Assembly (NCBI GenBank): GCA_009760855.2
Contig: WPIO01000042.1
Span: 1,519,001 to 1,583,000 of the forward strand
Direction: 5' to 3'
Origin: Cristatella mucedo
Taxonomy: Eukaryota; Bryozoa; Phylactolaemata; Cristatellidae
DNA: 64,000 bases
Below are positions 9,524-21,179 of this stretch, piece by piece. Numbering within the stretch: position 1 is the stretch's first letter; every line of letters begins with the position of its first letter. Position numbers and translations under genes: made by a program. Under the pieces are notes generated by a model, which worked only from the letters and a program-made list of their open reading frames with translations, made no database searches and was not told the origin of the DNA.

Positions 9524-11385
9524 TTACGCAGGAGAGTTTTGTATAGCACACTCACAGCCTAAGCGGCTTTCGGTACGCATTCGGTACCCAACAGACTTCG
9601 TCTCACGCAACAAAGAGAAAGTGGGAAGCATAGCAGAGTCAGGAGAGCAGTTGAGGTAGTGAGTAGCATAGAAGTAGCAGTTCAGGACCGCTGAAAAAAA
9701 TGTGCCATAGTCGGCAGTTGGAGAGTAGATGCTGTTGCGTAAGAATTGTGGAAGCGAGTTCCAAAGTCTAGGACCTGCAGAACTAAAGCTTCTGTCGCCA
9801 ACTGTCTTTAAGCGGAGGAATGGGACAGCTAATTTATAGTCCACACAGGACCTGAGGGTGCGAACAGGCTGAAACTGATGCAGCAGTTCAGCTAGGTATG
9901 AAGGAGCCAAGCCGTGGCGGGCCTTGTGGGTCAACGTAAGAACTTTGCTCTGTATCCTTTTCTCAACCAGCAACCATCCTAGCTCTTTCAGCAGAGGTGA
10001 CACGTGCTCAAACCGCTGGGACTTGAAGACCAGCCTTGCAGCCATATTCATAGTCCGCTGTAGTGGCATAATAGCTTTCTTTGATAGCCCAGCCAAAAGG
10101 GAATTACAATAATCACGCCGAGACAGAACTAAAGAGCTAGTTAAATTTTTTACAAGCCACTGTGGGAGACAGCTTCTAATCTTGGATAGGGATCGGATGT
10201 GATGGCTAGCTGTAGAGGCAGTCTTCTGAATGAAGCTTTTGAATTTGAGGCAGCTGTCGAACACGACACCTAGATTACGAGCACGTGGTGAAGGTCGCAC
10301 AATAGCATTACCTTTTAGAACAGCAAAGCCTTTTAATCCAGCCACACGCTTAGGGTGTCCTATGAGAAGCAGTTTGGTTTTATCGTCATTTAATTTCAGG
10401 AAGTTTTCCTACATCCAGCATCGAATATCGGCAAGGCAAGCATTCAGTTTCTCAGTTGCTGCAGCAGATTCCGACGGTTTAAATGACAAATACAACTGAG
10501 TATCGTCAGCATAGAAGTGATGCCCTATTCCATGGGCCTTAATCACTTTTCCCAGAGGTAGTGTATAAATGGAGAACAGCAAGGGACCAAGTACAGACCC
10601 TTGAGGGACTCCACATGTGACCCTTCTCATGTCTGAGACCTGACCCCCACACGACACGGATTGAACACGATCAGACAAGTAGGATTTAAACCACGCCAGT
10701 GCTTCGTCTGCCAGACCGATCGTTGTTCTCAATCTTTCAAGCAGAACTTCGTGATCAATGGTGTCGAAGGCAGCAGACAGATCTATCAGAGATAAGGCAG
10801 TGACATTCCCGTCGTCGTTGCCACGTAAAATGTCATTGTTAACACGGAGGAGAGCAGTTTCAGTAGAGTGCTGCCTCTTGAAACCTGATTGAAATGCTTC
10901 TGACATTCCATTATTTTCAATATGTTTAACTAGCTGCTTAGCAACAATTTTTTCAAGAATCTTTGATAAGAACGGGAGAAAGGAAACTGGACGATAGTTT
11001 GCTAGGATCTCTGTGTCTAACCCAGGCTTTTTAAGAATAGGTCTAACGATTGCCGATTTGAAGGACTTGGGGACGACCCCTTTTCCCAAAGAAGCATTAA
11101 AAAAATCTTGGTTATGGCAGGGCTAAGTTGGTCTGCAAGTGAAGACCACAGAGATGAAGGTATAGGGTCTTCAGGAGACGAGCTCTTTTTGCTAGACCTT
11201 ATTAAGGCAGCCACATAACAGGCAGAAACATCAGAGAACCTTTTAAAAAAGGTCACAGGTTGAGGAACGGCGATTGCTTTGGTCGGAGGGGGCTTAATGG
11301 AGGCACGAATGTGCACAATTTTTTCAGTAAAGAAGGCTGAAAACTGTTCGGCTGAGCCCTTAATATCTGGGAAGTCAGACCTCAC
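9524..11385 (-). pseudogene. LINE reverse transcriptase domain, copy 1
   Basis: Pieces at 11,385-11,017, 11,089-10,409 and 10,345-9,524, broken by +2 A at 11,099-11,105 and TAG at 10,409-10,411 (Leu codon in other units). It keeps [10 protein letters not shown] and YADD without the 7-bp duplication seen in units 2 and 3. Confidence 0.8.
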
Positions 11386-11565
11386 AGCATAGGCCAGTAA
11401 ATGGTTTACTGTCTTATAAATCTGTTTAGTGTCTGACTGCCAGGAATTCAGCTTTCTAATGAAAAAAGAAGCCCTAGTTTTTTTTTTTTTTTTTGTGTAA
11501 ACTCGAAAAAAGTCTTCGAAATTGACTAGATCTGCCTCAGACCCCCGATTTCTTGAAACAACGTT

Positions 11566-12759
11566 CTAGCCTGCGCTTAACCCGGCGCATCTAAATTGAA
11601 AGGAATCACGACGACTTTGAACACGGATAGAGCGAACGGGAGCATGCTTGTCAAGTGCACTCCTGAGTGTCATGTTCATCGCATCAGTGAGGGTATCGAG
11701 GCTGCCGGTCGAGTCTGAATGCAGGTCAAGAAGGCCTTCATCACAAACAGATTTCAAAAACTTGTCCATGTCAATGCTTTGTAAGTTACGTCGTTTGGCA
11801 AATTCGACATTACCCTGCACGTACGAGGGAGCAGGAACAGAAAAGGAGACCGAACAATGATCTGAGAGGGTCAGTGGGCACACCACAAAGTCAGTGGGGA
11901 GGACATCCTTAGTGATCACGAGATCTACAATGTGGCCACCGACGTGGGTGCTATGATTAACGTGATGGGCCAAACCAAAATTCTCCAGACAGTAAAGAAA
12001 TGAGCGGACTTGGCTGTTGCTGGAGTTGTCAACGTAAATATGTAAGTCTCCTACAATCAGTAGCGGCCTGTCACACACAAATATTTTAGCGAGGAACTCT
12101 GAAAACTCTTCTATGAACAAGTTTAGACAGCCAGAAGGAGGCCGGTATATCACAACGGTGAGAGGCATTGTCTTTGATGAAGACCTGATAGCAACCGATT
12201 CAAACGATGACCCATGCAAGAAACTGCACATTTTATAGCCAAACGATTCGCGAACAACAATTGCAACCCCGCCGCCAACCTTGTCAGAACGCATGGACTG
12301 ATAGAATGAGAACCCGGGTGGGGTGGTCTCGGAAATACAGCTACTGGAACAAGGCGTCATCCAGGTTTCGGTAAGCAGAAATGGATCTAGCTTCTCCTGG
12401 ACCACCTGATCACGGATAAGTAACCCCTTTGTTTTTAGCGAGCGGACATTTAGTAGGCGGAATTTAAGAGGCTGTTCAACAACTGGGCGACGGCGATGAA
12501 GTGGCTCATATTCTCTACCGTTTGCGTCCGGCCCGGCGGACGCTGGCTCTTCGAATTTGAATTGCACCATGGTAACAGCCGTGGGACGACGTTTCACAAC
12601 GTGCTGGGCCACAGCGGGTGGGCTACTACCGCAACAAGTACTATTTAGTGCTTTAAACTTAGGAGTCGTAGGTTTGATAGCCGAGCTGTTGATGGGGCGA
12701 ACGCAGGATGCAGGTAGGTTCTCACTGACCCGCCGGAGGAGGCCCGCCGGTAGTATCGA
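11566..12759 (-). pseudogene. LINE apurinic-type endonuclease domain, copy 1
   Basis: The frame is open from after the TAG at 12,762-12,760 to a stop at 11,566. EN motifs in order: KFRLLNVRSLKTKG (N motif), LLTETWMTP (catalytic E), GGGVAIVVRESF, LLIVGDLHIYVDN, GGHIVDLVITKD and LSDHCSVSF (D-H). The catalytic Asn expected after G-D-F is replaced (G-D-L-H) in all three copies, which may itself kill activity. The frame ends in a shifted tail (CAGLSAG), while the continuing linker (R-R-V-K-R-R-L-E-R) is in the next frame. Confidence 0.8.
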
Positions 12760-14083
12760 CTAATGGCGACATCGAATCTTATGCTGAGCAGGTCCTGTTT
12801 TGTGTAGCATATCCGAGGACAGCTCATAAATAGTCACAGCGAAGATAGCAGCGGAATACCCGAAGGTATTACGGAGAAATCAAGTAAAGGTCCACACCAC
12901 ACTAGGAGTCGCCCGAGGCCGCTCTTTAGCGCGGGGAGGGTACGCCTCCTCCGCCGAATGTTAGGCGTGTAATAATTTCAAACGGTCCTGCACGGCAGTT
13001 GAGCTAACTTGCTCCAGTGCCTGCTGTGATTCCTGCACTTATTCACTGCTTATCTTTGAAGCGACAAGTCTGAACCAGATAGCATTAGCGTAAGCCCAAC
13101 GGATAAAAACGCCGAACGTTTATCTGAGATACAGCAGAATGCCTCAAGCTGCCAAACAACCTTGCTGTAAATTGTCTATAAGTGCTCCCACTTGACACTG
13201 CACCACAATTCATTAACGTTTGCAAAGCACCAGTAGAGAGAACTTCGTCTTTATTCGGGTGCTTTGCATTTAGCTCCAAGATGCATGCACAGTACAAAGC
13301 ATTCAAAAACAAGCATGTATCGAGCTTAAGCTATTATTCTAAAGCCAGAACACTCAAGCGGTTCGCAAGAGCTATTGTAAGTAGTTGGCACGGGGGTATG
13401 CACATGCAAGGAAAGCACACTGGAACGAAAAAAGACTAGTCTAGTGGGGCAAGCTGCACCGGATGCAGCGAGGCATCTCGCGTAGACAGATGCAAAGTCG
13501 TTCCTTGTAGCAACTGTAGTTTAAGATAGATTTACACTAAGATTTTCAGTGCCTTAAACCTGAAGGCTCTATCATCGAAAGGTTTTTTACCTGAGTGCAC
13601 GAGAAAGCAAAGTTACAGGACACACTGAGCAGCTGCTGGTGCGAGAGCAAGCGCTTTGGGAGGTGTGAACTGGTCGGAAAGGTAGGCTGGAGCAAGAGAT
13701 TAAATTTACCTATGGGCTAGACTAAGGAAGAAGGAATTGGAAATCAATTTGATGCTTGACCGTTAACCAGTAAGATTATGAAGACGTGGCGCATCGTGGC
13801 AACTACGACTGGAACCGCTGCGTCTCCCGTCAGGATCTAAGACGTAAAAATGTCATTCCTAACAATTAACATGGCCGGATGCATGTTCAAAATTATCTGT
13901 GTTTACTAGCTAACGGCCCGATCAATAAAACATTGAAATTCAGTGCAAGGGTAGGACAAATGACGAGACATCGAGGAGCTGAGAGCTCGAGAGCACACTG
14001 GAGAGGCGATGTGGTCGGATAGGTAGGCTTGAGGTTGGTGAGCCGAGTGACCTACGAGCTAGAATAAAGAAGAAGGATATGGA
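12760..14083. other. Spacer upstream of LINE copy 1
   Basis: May include the LINE 5'UTR (GC-rich to about 12,960), then sequence without recognisable genes. Short frames (13,085-13,312, 13,182-13,439) repeat in the other units but lack any domain. Confidence 0.45.
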
Positions 14084-14337
14084 ATATATCCCATAAACAG
14101 AAATGATCGATTACTGGCACACAGAATCAACAAGAGATAAGAGAAATCTGAGATAAAGAAGGACTTGAATTCAATGCCACAAACGCTCTTGAACCACTTT
14201 GGCTGATGTACCCTCTAATTTAGGCAGACGTATATTTCAATTGTGTTTCTCTGCTAGAAATAAGCAGTTTTGACAGTCGCGAAGGAATGGATGTAGACGT
14301 ATTTCGCTTGATAGTCACTAGAACTAGTTTGCAATGA
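14084..14337 (-). pseudogene. Truncated LINE endonuclease fragment, unit 1
   Basis: The minus strand around 14,090-14,170 encodes an EN-like segment (ISDFSYLLLILCASNRSFLF) that stops at the deletion junction near 14,085, where unit 2 continues into the EN catalytic G-D-F region. Confidence 0.45.
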
Positions 14338-14410
14338 GCCCTGATAGCCCAGAAGTTAAGAAAATCGCTTTTTAAAGACCGAGGATGAGGTTTTAAATCC
14401 TGGCTTCGGG
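14338..14410 (+). repeat. tRNA-like SINE remnant, unit 1
   Basis: GCCCTGATAGCCCAGAAGTT resembles a tRNA 5' half with a Pol III A box; GGTTTTAAATCC 33 nt later is a decayed B box. Copies at 37,711-37,783 and 60,191-60,263. Not a working tRNA gene because the T-arm motif is degraded. Confidence 0.4.
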
Positions 14411-14605
14411 TAATACTTTCTCGCCAACTGAAAGCCGTGATGACATCCGGTAACGATCTCTGCCGCTACACAAATGAGGCTCTGAAATCAGGTAAGATGG
14501 TAGCCAGGCTTTCAGGAACGATGCCGTGAAATGCAACGTCACACGCTTTGTCTACAATTTGCTAGTCCCGGGTTTTAGATTGTAGGTAGATTTTTCAAAC
14601 TTACG

Positions 14606-14790
14606 CCTAGACTTACATGTATGTCACCCCTAACCATATTATTTATTTTGTTTGTTTTTCAAGCATAATTTTACTTACCATTGAATTGCATTTCACTTTT
14701 CAGCAAATGTAAAGCACCTAGAAAGAGATTGAGTTATCTGAGGGCGCTTTATCAAGTGCATTATTGTTATTATTGTTGTAATTATTCTCG
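14606..14790 (+). repeat. L2-like LINE 3' end, unit 1
   Basis: TATGTCACCCCTAACCATAT through TTTTCAGCAAATGTAAAGC, GAGATTGAGTTATCTGAGGG and an ATT/GTT tail. Equivalent to 37,975-38,160 and 60,455-60,640. The frame 14,681-14,905 overlies this repeat and is not a gene. Confidence 0.7.
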
Positions 14791-15304
14791 TGACAGCAGA
14801 GAGGACGAACGGTCCGTCACAGCAAACGAGGCTAATCTGACTGTTGGGCATGTGTGTTTTAATACACGTTTAATCACAGTGAAGAAAAGCAAGATCGTAT
14901 TCTGACAAAGATCCGACTCCAGTTAAACCAGAGACAACATGAAAGACAATAGTCAACAAGCTTAACCCATACTTCACTGCTGCAACGTTTTGGTAAGCGA
15001 AGGCAGCTATGTGGATAAGATTCTTCGCCTGAAGAATAAGTTGCGTACCTTCCGGTGATGCAATTTCAAAAACACTCCGCCCGGGCAAATTCAATCGTCC
15101 TTCAACTAATTATTGCATGCAGCCCCCAAGTTAAAACGAGCAAGCTTCAAAAAATTGTGTGCTCATTCAAAGCCCGGTTTTTCTCTTCGAGCAAGCAGTA
15201 GCTCCAACAAAACGCAATGATCTGCTAATTGATGCTGAGCAGCACTGGGTAAGCGGTAAGCTCTGTTCTTATAGCACCTTTTAATACATGCACAAAAGCC
15301 CGCT
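14791..15304. other. Spacer, no gene recognised
   Basis: 15,000-15,110 weakly echoes the 3' flank of the secreted gene (AGCTATGTGGATAAGATTCT, GTACCTTCCGGTGATGCAAT; compare 7,840-7,900), so this may be a relic of an older copy of that 3' flank without the coding part. Confidence 0.4.
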
Positions 15305-15503
15305 TGCTTTATATGCACCCCATAAGTAAATAAATACTTGCTGATTTTAACAGCCCCTTTTGTATAGCGACAGAAGAGCCTTTACGGCTATCACGACCGC
15401 TTGCTTGCAGTAGCGATAAAGGATCGCCCACTGAAGGATTCGAACCAACTACCTCAGGGCGGAGGTCGTGAAAAGCAACCACCTTACCTAGTGACCCATA
15501 CAT
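15305..15503 (-). repeat. tRNA-derived SINE-like element, unit 1
   Basis: On the minus strand the head reads GGGTCACTAGGTAAGGTGG (A-box region), then GGTTCGAATCC, a perfect B box (15,446-15,436), followed by a body that ends in an A/T-rich tail near 15,320. Copies at 38,655-38,872, 61,137-61,352 and, diverged, at 1,128-1,258. The acceptor-stem ends do not pair convincingly, so it is not called a tRNA gene. Confidence 0.5.
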
Positions 15504-16583
15504 CTACTATTAGTCGACAAAGCCACGGTCACCTGTCTTTTGTTTTTACTATGGCGGCAGGAGCTTTTCAGTAGTGTGCTCGAAGCCGACACAACTTGTG
15601 CTGTGCTATCATTTGTCTCCAGACTTCCTCTGTAGCACTCATAAAGTGGTATCGAGCGCGTGAACCGAGCTCGGGTCTTTCATTCTAAATTTTTTGTTTG
15701 AAACGTCTTTAATTCTAAACTTTGTCAATTCTGATTTCTCATTCTGTAAACTTAGCTGTTGTGAAATCAATTAAAGGTTTAAGGCGGCCAAAGAGTAGAT
15801 AAATCCTATAGGATGCGGGTATATCTCGCCACCCCTGGGCCATCTCTCGACGGGGCCTCATTAAACTCTAACGCCTATCAATAAGCAAGACTGCTGGATA
15901 AGCTAATCTGGTCATCGCATTTACTTTCATAATCATCTTCTTTTAAGGGACTATCGACACATCTTAAAAGAGTCTCAGCTGCTTGTTTTGCAATTCGTGA
16001 CAGCATAACACCGACTAGTAACATCCCACATATTATTTCTACAGCTTAAAAAGAGCGAAAAGTTGGCGACTACTGCGTTCCAGTATCAGTTAGTACAGTT
16101 TGGAAAAAAAATATTCAAGTCACAGAAAGATATAGCTGCAAGATTCAGCCTAAGGGTGAATTTCATAATGGCTCAAAGCTGAAATGGTCCAAATATGAGA
16201 AGATCAATTGCGTCCATTATAATAATAAATTTAAAGCAATCATCTTATGCCCTGGCATAGCCGTTTCTTTTTTTAACCACTTTAAATGTGCAGAACCGTC
16301 AGGTCACAATGGTGCGGCCAAGAGGTGGGAATGCCACAGCAGCATTCGTGGCTGACTTCGCTGTAGTCCGTGCATCGTCAGTCGCCTGGAAAAAGTTTTA
16401 GGATATGAACGGATGTCTCCCATATCTCGGTGCTGACGTTGAAAACTCAGGCGGACCAAGACTTGAAATAAATAGTAGCAGTGTTCTTATAGCTGTTTCA
16501 ACTTTGTGATAGCATACACAATTTACGTAAGAAGAACTAATTACAAGGCAACCACCGCACTGAGCAGGCAGTCGACAGTAAGA
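15504..16583. other. Spacer with a unit-1-specific deletion
   Basis: No gene recognised. At 15,790-15,796 unit 1 lacks about 110 bp that units 2 and 3 keep (39,164-39,285; 61,645-61,765), ending in a repeated AGAG. Confidence 0.5.
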
Positions 16584-16655
16584 ATAATGATAATGCGCTT
16601 GATAAATCGGCCTCAGAGAACTCAATCTCTTTCTTGGCGCATTACATTAGCTGAG
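16584..16655 (-). repeat. L2-like LINE 3' end, unit 1
   Basis: TGCGCTTGATAAATCGGC then CTCAGAGAACTCAATCTCTT on the plus strand, i.e. the terminus in reverse. Copies at 40,068-40,140 and 62,547-62,618. Confidence 0.65.
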
Positions 16656-16823
16656 CCACTTGGCAAATGGCTGGTATCTATTCCTGCAAGCTTTCGGCGT
16701 GAAATGACTTCGGGTAGTTTTTATTTAAGCAGAGCAATATTGCAGGAGAGCTAGCTCCGATTACCTACAAATTATTCACTGCTTATATTTGAAATACCAA
16801 AATTTGACCTAAAATTATAGACC

Positions 16824-17377
16824 TTAACTGAACTCGTGATAAACGGACGAACATGTTTGCCTGGTGAGAAGTCCTAACTCGTCAATCGTGTCTGCTAGCG
16901 TCGTGTTGTAGCATTCTGCTAATGGCGACTGTTCGGAAGTGGGATAGAACGATAAGGGCCACCGAGATATTCTCGCTCGATAAGTATCAATTTCAAGGGT
17001 GATACAGTCTCTCGATTCGCACATGATATTAGATGAGGAGGAGGCCACACACTGTAGACTGACATCTGCTTGTGGGCAGATAAGCAGAACTTGATAATAT
17101 TAGGTAAGGAAAGAGTGCAGTTGTAGGAGAACATTTGGGCGAGTGTGCGACTCTATACATGAGTAGGGCCATGATTTTGAGCCGTAAGATATCATAATTC
17201 AGCGAGTGCACACAATTCGGTGCTGGAGGCGTCAGATAAGTTACCCAATCGGATTTTGAAATCACTCTCAAGAGGGAAAGATAGATTGCTTGCACATGGA
17301 TCCGAAATGAGATCAGAGAAATCTGAGATAACTGAAGACTTTGTAATAGAGAGGGGGTGATAGACTGCTGCCAGCAT
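16824..17377 (-). pseudogene. Degenerate LINE endonuclease fragment, unit 1
   Basis: The minus strand 17,377-17,192 reads ISDFSDLISDPCASNLSF then SDFKIRLGNLSDASSTEL, matching an L2-type EN around its G-D-F-N-I motif (G-D lost to S-D). Continuation in other frames runs down to about 16,824. Copies at 40,308-40,861 and 62,786-63,339. Confidence 0.5.
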
Positions 17378-18784
17378 TGGGAGCTGCTTATCGATGAACT
17401 ACAAAAATAGATTCGAAAGATTAATTCATGGGGACAAGGGTGAACAAGAACAAAGTGCCGGTTAGGGCGGCGTCTGTAATAGCAAGGTAAGTAACCATTT
17501 TCAGCCAGGTCTCAGTCAGGTGAACCTATCCGATTTTTTTCATTGATGAAGTCATGTATTACCAAGAGATTACGTCTGTTTGCTACCGAATGCATATCGA
17601 AACCTTTGTTAGGCTCTGTATCTGTGATACACAATTCTCCTGAGTAAATATACCGTATAGTCTTGGTATATTTGTGGATTTACAGACTATGCACCTCAGC
17701 TGCCAGTGCTCGCTCTCGAACTCTTCGGAATGATTGATTGCATTGTGTTATCTCTGCAAAGTGCCTAGACAGAGATTACCTTCTAATATGGCTCTGTATA
17801 TAGAATTGATATAGCGCTCAAGACTACCAAGAGTCTACCTAATAACTTTACAACTCGCCGCTAGAGGATCGACAACCAGTGAAATGCACGCTATTGTAGC
17901 ATAGATGAGAAGACAAAACCACGCATAGCAGTCATGCTTATGGCCAGCATGCAAAATCGCTCAAGAAGGCACTAAAGATCACTTATTAGTAGACTTATCG
18001 GTAAGAGCATGAACTGAACGATTCACTCTAATTGCCCTCCGTCATCATTCTCACTGATCGTGCAATGATAAGTGAAAGAAATGGTAAAGAGTTATTTTGC
18101 AAGAAATTTCAAGTAGTGAATATCAAAGTCTATATATTGGATGCAAAACTACAAATACCACCTCTGCTGCGGTATCTATATCACTGGGAGTACGAATTTG
18201 CTAGACGTTGCATAGATGAAACTAGGAAGGTATGACTCTGGAGTCGTTGACCTACATACCAGCAAGCAAGGGTGCAGGCCTTTAACGCATCGGGTAATGT
18301 GGCTTTGCCTGTCCGCCGATGTCTGACTTCGGAGTAGATGTGAGCAGAATTCCCAGCTCACGAGCCGCCTCTGCGGAACAGGGACGGCACGCCTACGTGC
18401 CGCCCCGGTACGCGCTTGCAGCAAGTTCCACTCGCGAGCTTGAGATGCCCGATTGGGGCACAGCTCAGATGCACGGAGCACAATTTTAAACCGGCCTACT
18501 AGGCTCTGAAGAAGAGGCTCGCAAGGTGGCGCAGCGAATGGTCGCCAACAGTAAGATACTTCTTCGAAGAAAATCCATCGCTTCCGCTCGTGGTTCTACG
18601 ATAGACGCTGACGTAGCTCGCACTGTGGTGCGAACGAAGTTGGCCGCTTCCAAATCCGCTCAGTACTTGGCCTTAAACCCAGTTCCCCGTAACGGTGCTA
18701 GTTAAAACGGCAGTGCCAGGTAAACCGGCTCAATTGTGGTGAATAATAATTATTCGAGAATACAGGAAGGAAAGGAGTTACGCA
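17378..18784. other. Spacer homologous to unit 0, no gene recognised
   Basis: Contains the sequence matched by 1,680-3,740. A weak LINE 3' end lies at 17,745-17,800 (GCAAAGTGCCTAGACAGAG). GC-rich stretch at 18,330-18,480. Confidence 0.5.
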
Positions 18785-19274
18785 CCTCAAATCCTTTGGA
18801 GATCGCGCATTTAGTTCGTATGCTCCCAAAGCCTGGAACTCCCTCCCGACCTGCGTCAGAACATCCCCTGACCTGACCACATTTAAAAGGAACTTAAAAA
18901 CACCTATTTAGGACAGCATTTAGTGGGTCCCTCTGATTCGTCCTTCACGTGCTTATGCGTGCTGACACTGTGCATGCTACCACTAACCACATTTGCATGC
19001 TGACCCTGTGCATGACGCCCCTAACCATGTTATTCATTTCGTCCTACGTATGTTTATGCGTGCTGACACTGTGCATGCTGCCACTAACCACATTCGCATG
19101 GTGACCCTGTGCATGTCACCCCTAATCATATTATTCATTTCGTTTGTTTTTCAAGCGTGATTTTACTTACCATTCAATTGCATTTCCCTTTGCAGCAAAT
19201 GTAAGGCGCCTAGAGAGAGATTAAGTTCTCTGAGGGCGCCTTATCAAGTACATTGTTAGTATTGTTATTACGCA
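18785..19274 (+). mobile_element. L2-like LINE 3' end with 7-bp target duplication, unit 1
   Basis: Flanked by TTACGCA at 18,778-18,784 and 19,268-19,274; unit 0 has the empty site (TTACGCA at 3,735-3,741). It begins inside the RT C-terminus (frame FGDRAFSSYAPKAWNSLP) and ends in an ATT/GTT tail. Confidence 0.8.
18939..19140 (+). repeat. 101-bp tandem duplication inside the LINE 3'UTR
   Basis: 18,939-19,039 is repeated as 19,040-19,140 (GCGTGCTGACACTGTGCATG in both). The same is at 42,422-42,623 in unit 2. Confidence 0.75.
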
Positions 19275-20084
19275 GTCGAGTACAATTAGAGTAAGTGTTT
19301 ATAGGACTACCAACGAAACTGTGTGGCTAGTCTATGGAAGCACGGAGATACTTAGGCTTCCAGAGAGCTTTTAGCTTGTATGCTCCTGAAGCCTGGAAGT
19401 AACTACCGACTGACCTTAAGAGGTCCCCTGAAATGAAATATGGTATAAACGATCTAACGAAGCGCTTGTTTCTAACAGCGTCTGGTCGGTCGTTGTGATT
19501 TGTCCTTTAGGTGCCTATGCGTACGGACACCATGTGTGTACTTCTATTCGTATTTAGATGTTGACATTGGCCACGTTACCTTTCAGCGGATTGCCGAGGC
19601 GCATTAAAAGGTGGGCCCTGAGATAGGCTAGCAGTCACTATTCGAGACTCGGGGCGTTGGCTAATGAAGGTTATTGAACTCTAGGCCTCAGAGCCAATAG
19701 GGCTCACCAAGGCCGCTGGTTAAAGCTTGTAACCATTCGCTGCTTTCAAATAGACTGAATTATGAATCAGTCTGAAATATGGATACGGACTTGTTACGTC
19801 AAGGTGTGAGCGCTCGTTGAAGGTAGCTGTGCCTTAACATTCGAGCGTCACCTGAATCCGTCGGGCTGTAGCCAGCACTAGCCCGTTGTCAGCTCTGTGT
19901 TTGCCGTCTACTTCTTACCGGACGTGAAATTCGCGAACTACGTTTGTTACACCATTATTGTCTTCGAAGTGAGACCTCTCAGAATTGTCAGAAAATCCCG
20001 CACCGTCCCATAAATCGGTTTGGGTCAGACCTGCAATACTTTAGCTTTTGCGGGACAAAAGAAAGCCCACCTACGTTTCTTGCT
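19275..20084. other. Spacer, no gene recognised
   Basis: 19,275-19,560 continues the match to unit 0 (3,745-4,000); 19,560-20,084 shows no recognisable coding or repeat signal. Confidence 0.5.
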
Positions 20085-21030
20085 GTAGACTCGAAGGAAG
20101 TCTTTGAAATTGACCTGATATTTACCAGACCTAGACTTCTTAGCACGGCGTTCAAGCGTGTGCTTAAAACGACGAATTGTTTGAAGGTTTCGGAAAATTG
20201 AAGGGATTAATGATAATACTTAGGCATTTAAAAAATAGCACCATCAGAAAATTCAATTTCTTTCTAGGCACTTTACGTTGGCTGCAAAGGAAGCCCGATC
20301 GAATGGTTAGTGGTAGTGAGCTCAATAAACAAGAATAACATGGATAGGTGAAAATGCTCACCCCGACTCGGTACACTGGCAGCGTGTACAGAAACATGCT
20401 CGTCAAGGGCACTCCTAAGTGGTTCACTGTATCAGTGAAGGCATTGAGGCTGTCGGTGGAGTCTGGGTGTAGATCAACAAGACCTGCCTCACCTGACCTC
20501 ACCTGGAAGACATCCTTATTTGTCAACCAAATCCAGAGTATGGTCAGCGACGTGAGTGGTATGATAAAGTTGTTGGACCAAACCGAAGTTATTCATACAG
20601 TCATGAAATGAGCGGACCTGGCTGCTGCTACGGTTTCCAAAGTGAAAGTGGGGCCTGTCACGCACAAATATTTTAGTAAGAAATTCCGAAGGGTTCCCTA
20701 TAAACGAGTTTAGATAGGTATAAGGAGGTCTGAAACTCAGAATAGAAAGAGCCATCGGCGTTGATGAAGACCGGATTGCATTCGATTCAAACGACAGCCC
20801 GTGCAAAAAGCCGCTTGTTTTACAGCCAAACGATTCACGAACGGCACCAGCTACCCCACCAACAACTTAGCCACATACCATGGCCAGAAACTATGAGATC
20901 CTGGTTAGTGTAGTCTCAGATTAACAGCTGCCAGAGCAGGGCGTCATCCACGCATCGGTCAGCAGAAATGCATGTAAAATCTCCCGGACAGCCAGAGCGC
21001 GGATTACCTTAAAAACTTCGCTTTGCATAA
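20085..21030 (-). pseudogene. Degenerate second LINE ORF2 (EN part), unit 1
   Basis: Minus-strand order of an L2-like ORF2: EN segments FESNAIRSSSTPMALSIL, KIFVRDRPHFHFGN (G-D-x-N region decayed) and HVADHTLDLV at 20,806-20,516, then GLVDLHPDSTDSLNAFTD at 20,526-20,430, then the linker near 20,085-20,160. Matches 11,560-12,420 of the large LINE with many indels. A LINE 3' scrap sits inside at 20,235-20,290. Confidence 0.7.
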
Positions 21031-21179
21031 CAAAAGTAAGAATAAAGTAAGCATTAAGTGCCAAGGATGTTATTTAGTCTTCCTAATTGTCTTTTATTCT
21101 TCTGCACACATGTAACTTATATTATTTCATTGTTTTCGTTGTTAATAACAATTCTACCAAGCTCACGGCAGTGTCGTCA

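Larger units (their letters stand above)
9524..12759 (-). mobile_element. Nearly full-length L2-like (CR1-group) LINE, copy 1, inactive
   Basis: Endonuclease then reverse transcriptase in the order of L2/CR1/Rex1-type ORF2. The RT has [27 protein letters not shown] and [12 protein letters not shown], plus the C-terminal [17 protein letters not shown] block typical of this group. No ORF1-like gag is recognised. The 5' and 3' limits are uncertain; 9,524 is the RT stop. Inactivated by a frame break between EN and RT (shared by all copies), a 2-base insertion at 11,099-11,105, an expanded T run at 11,478-11,494 and a nonsense codon at 10,409-10,411. Confidence 0.85.

Noticed and set aside
14681-14905. 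74-codon frame repeated in each unit
   Set aside because: It overlies a LINE 3' end and its tail.
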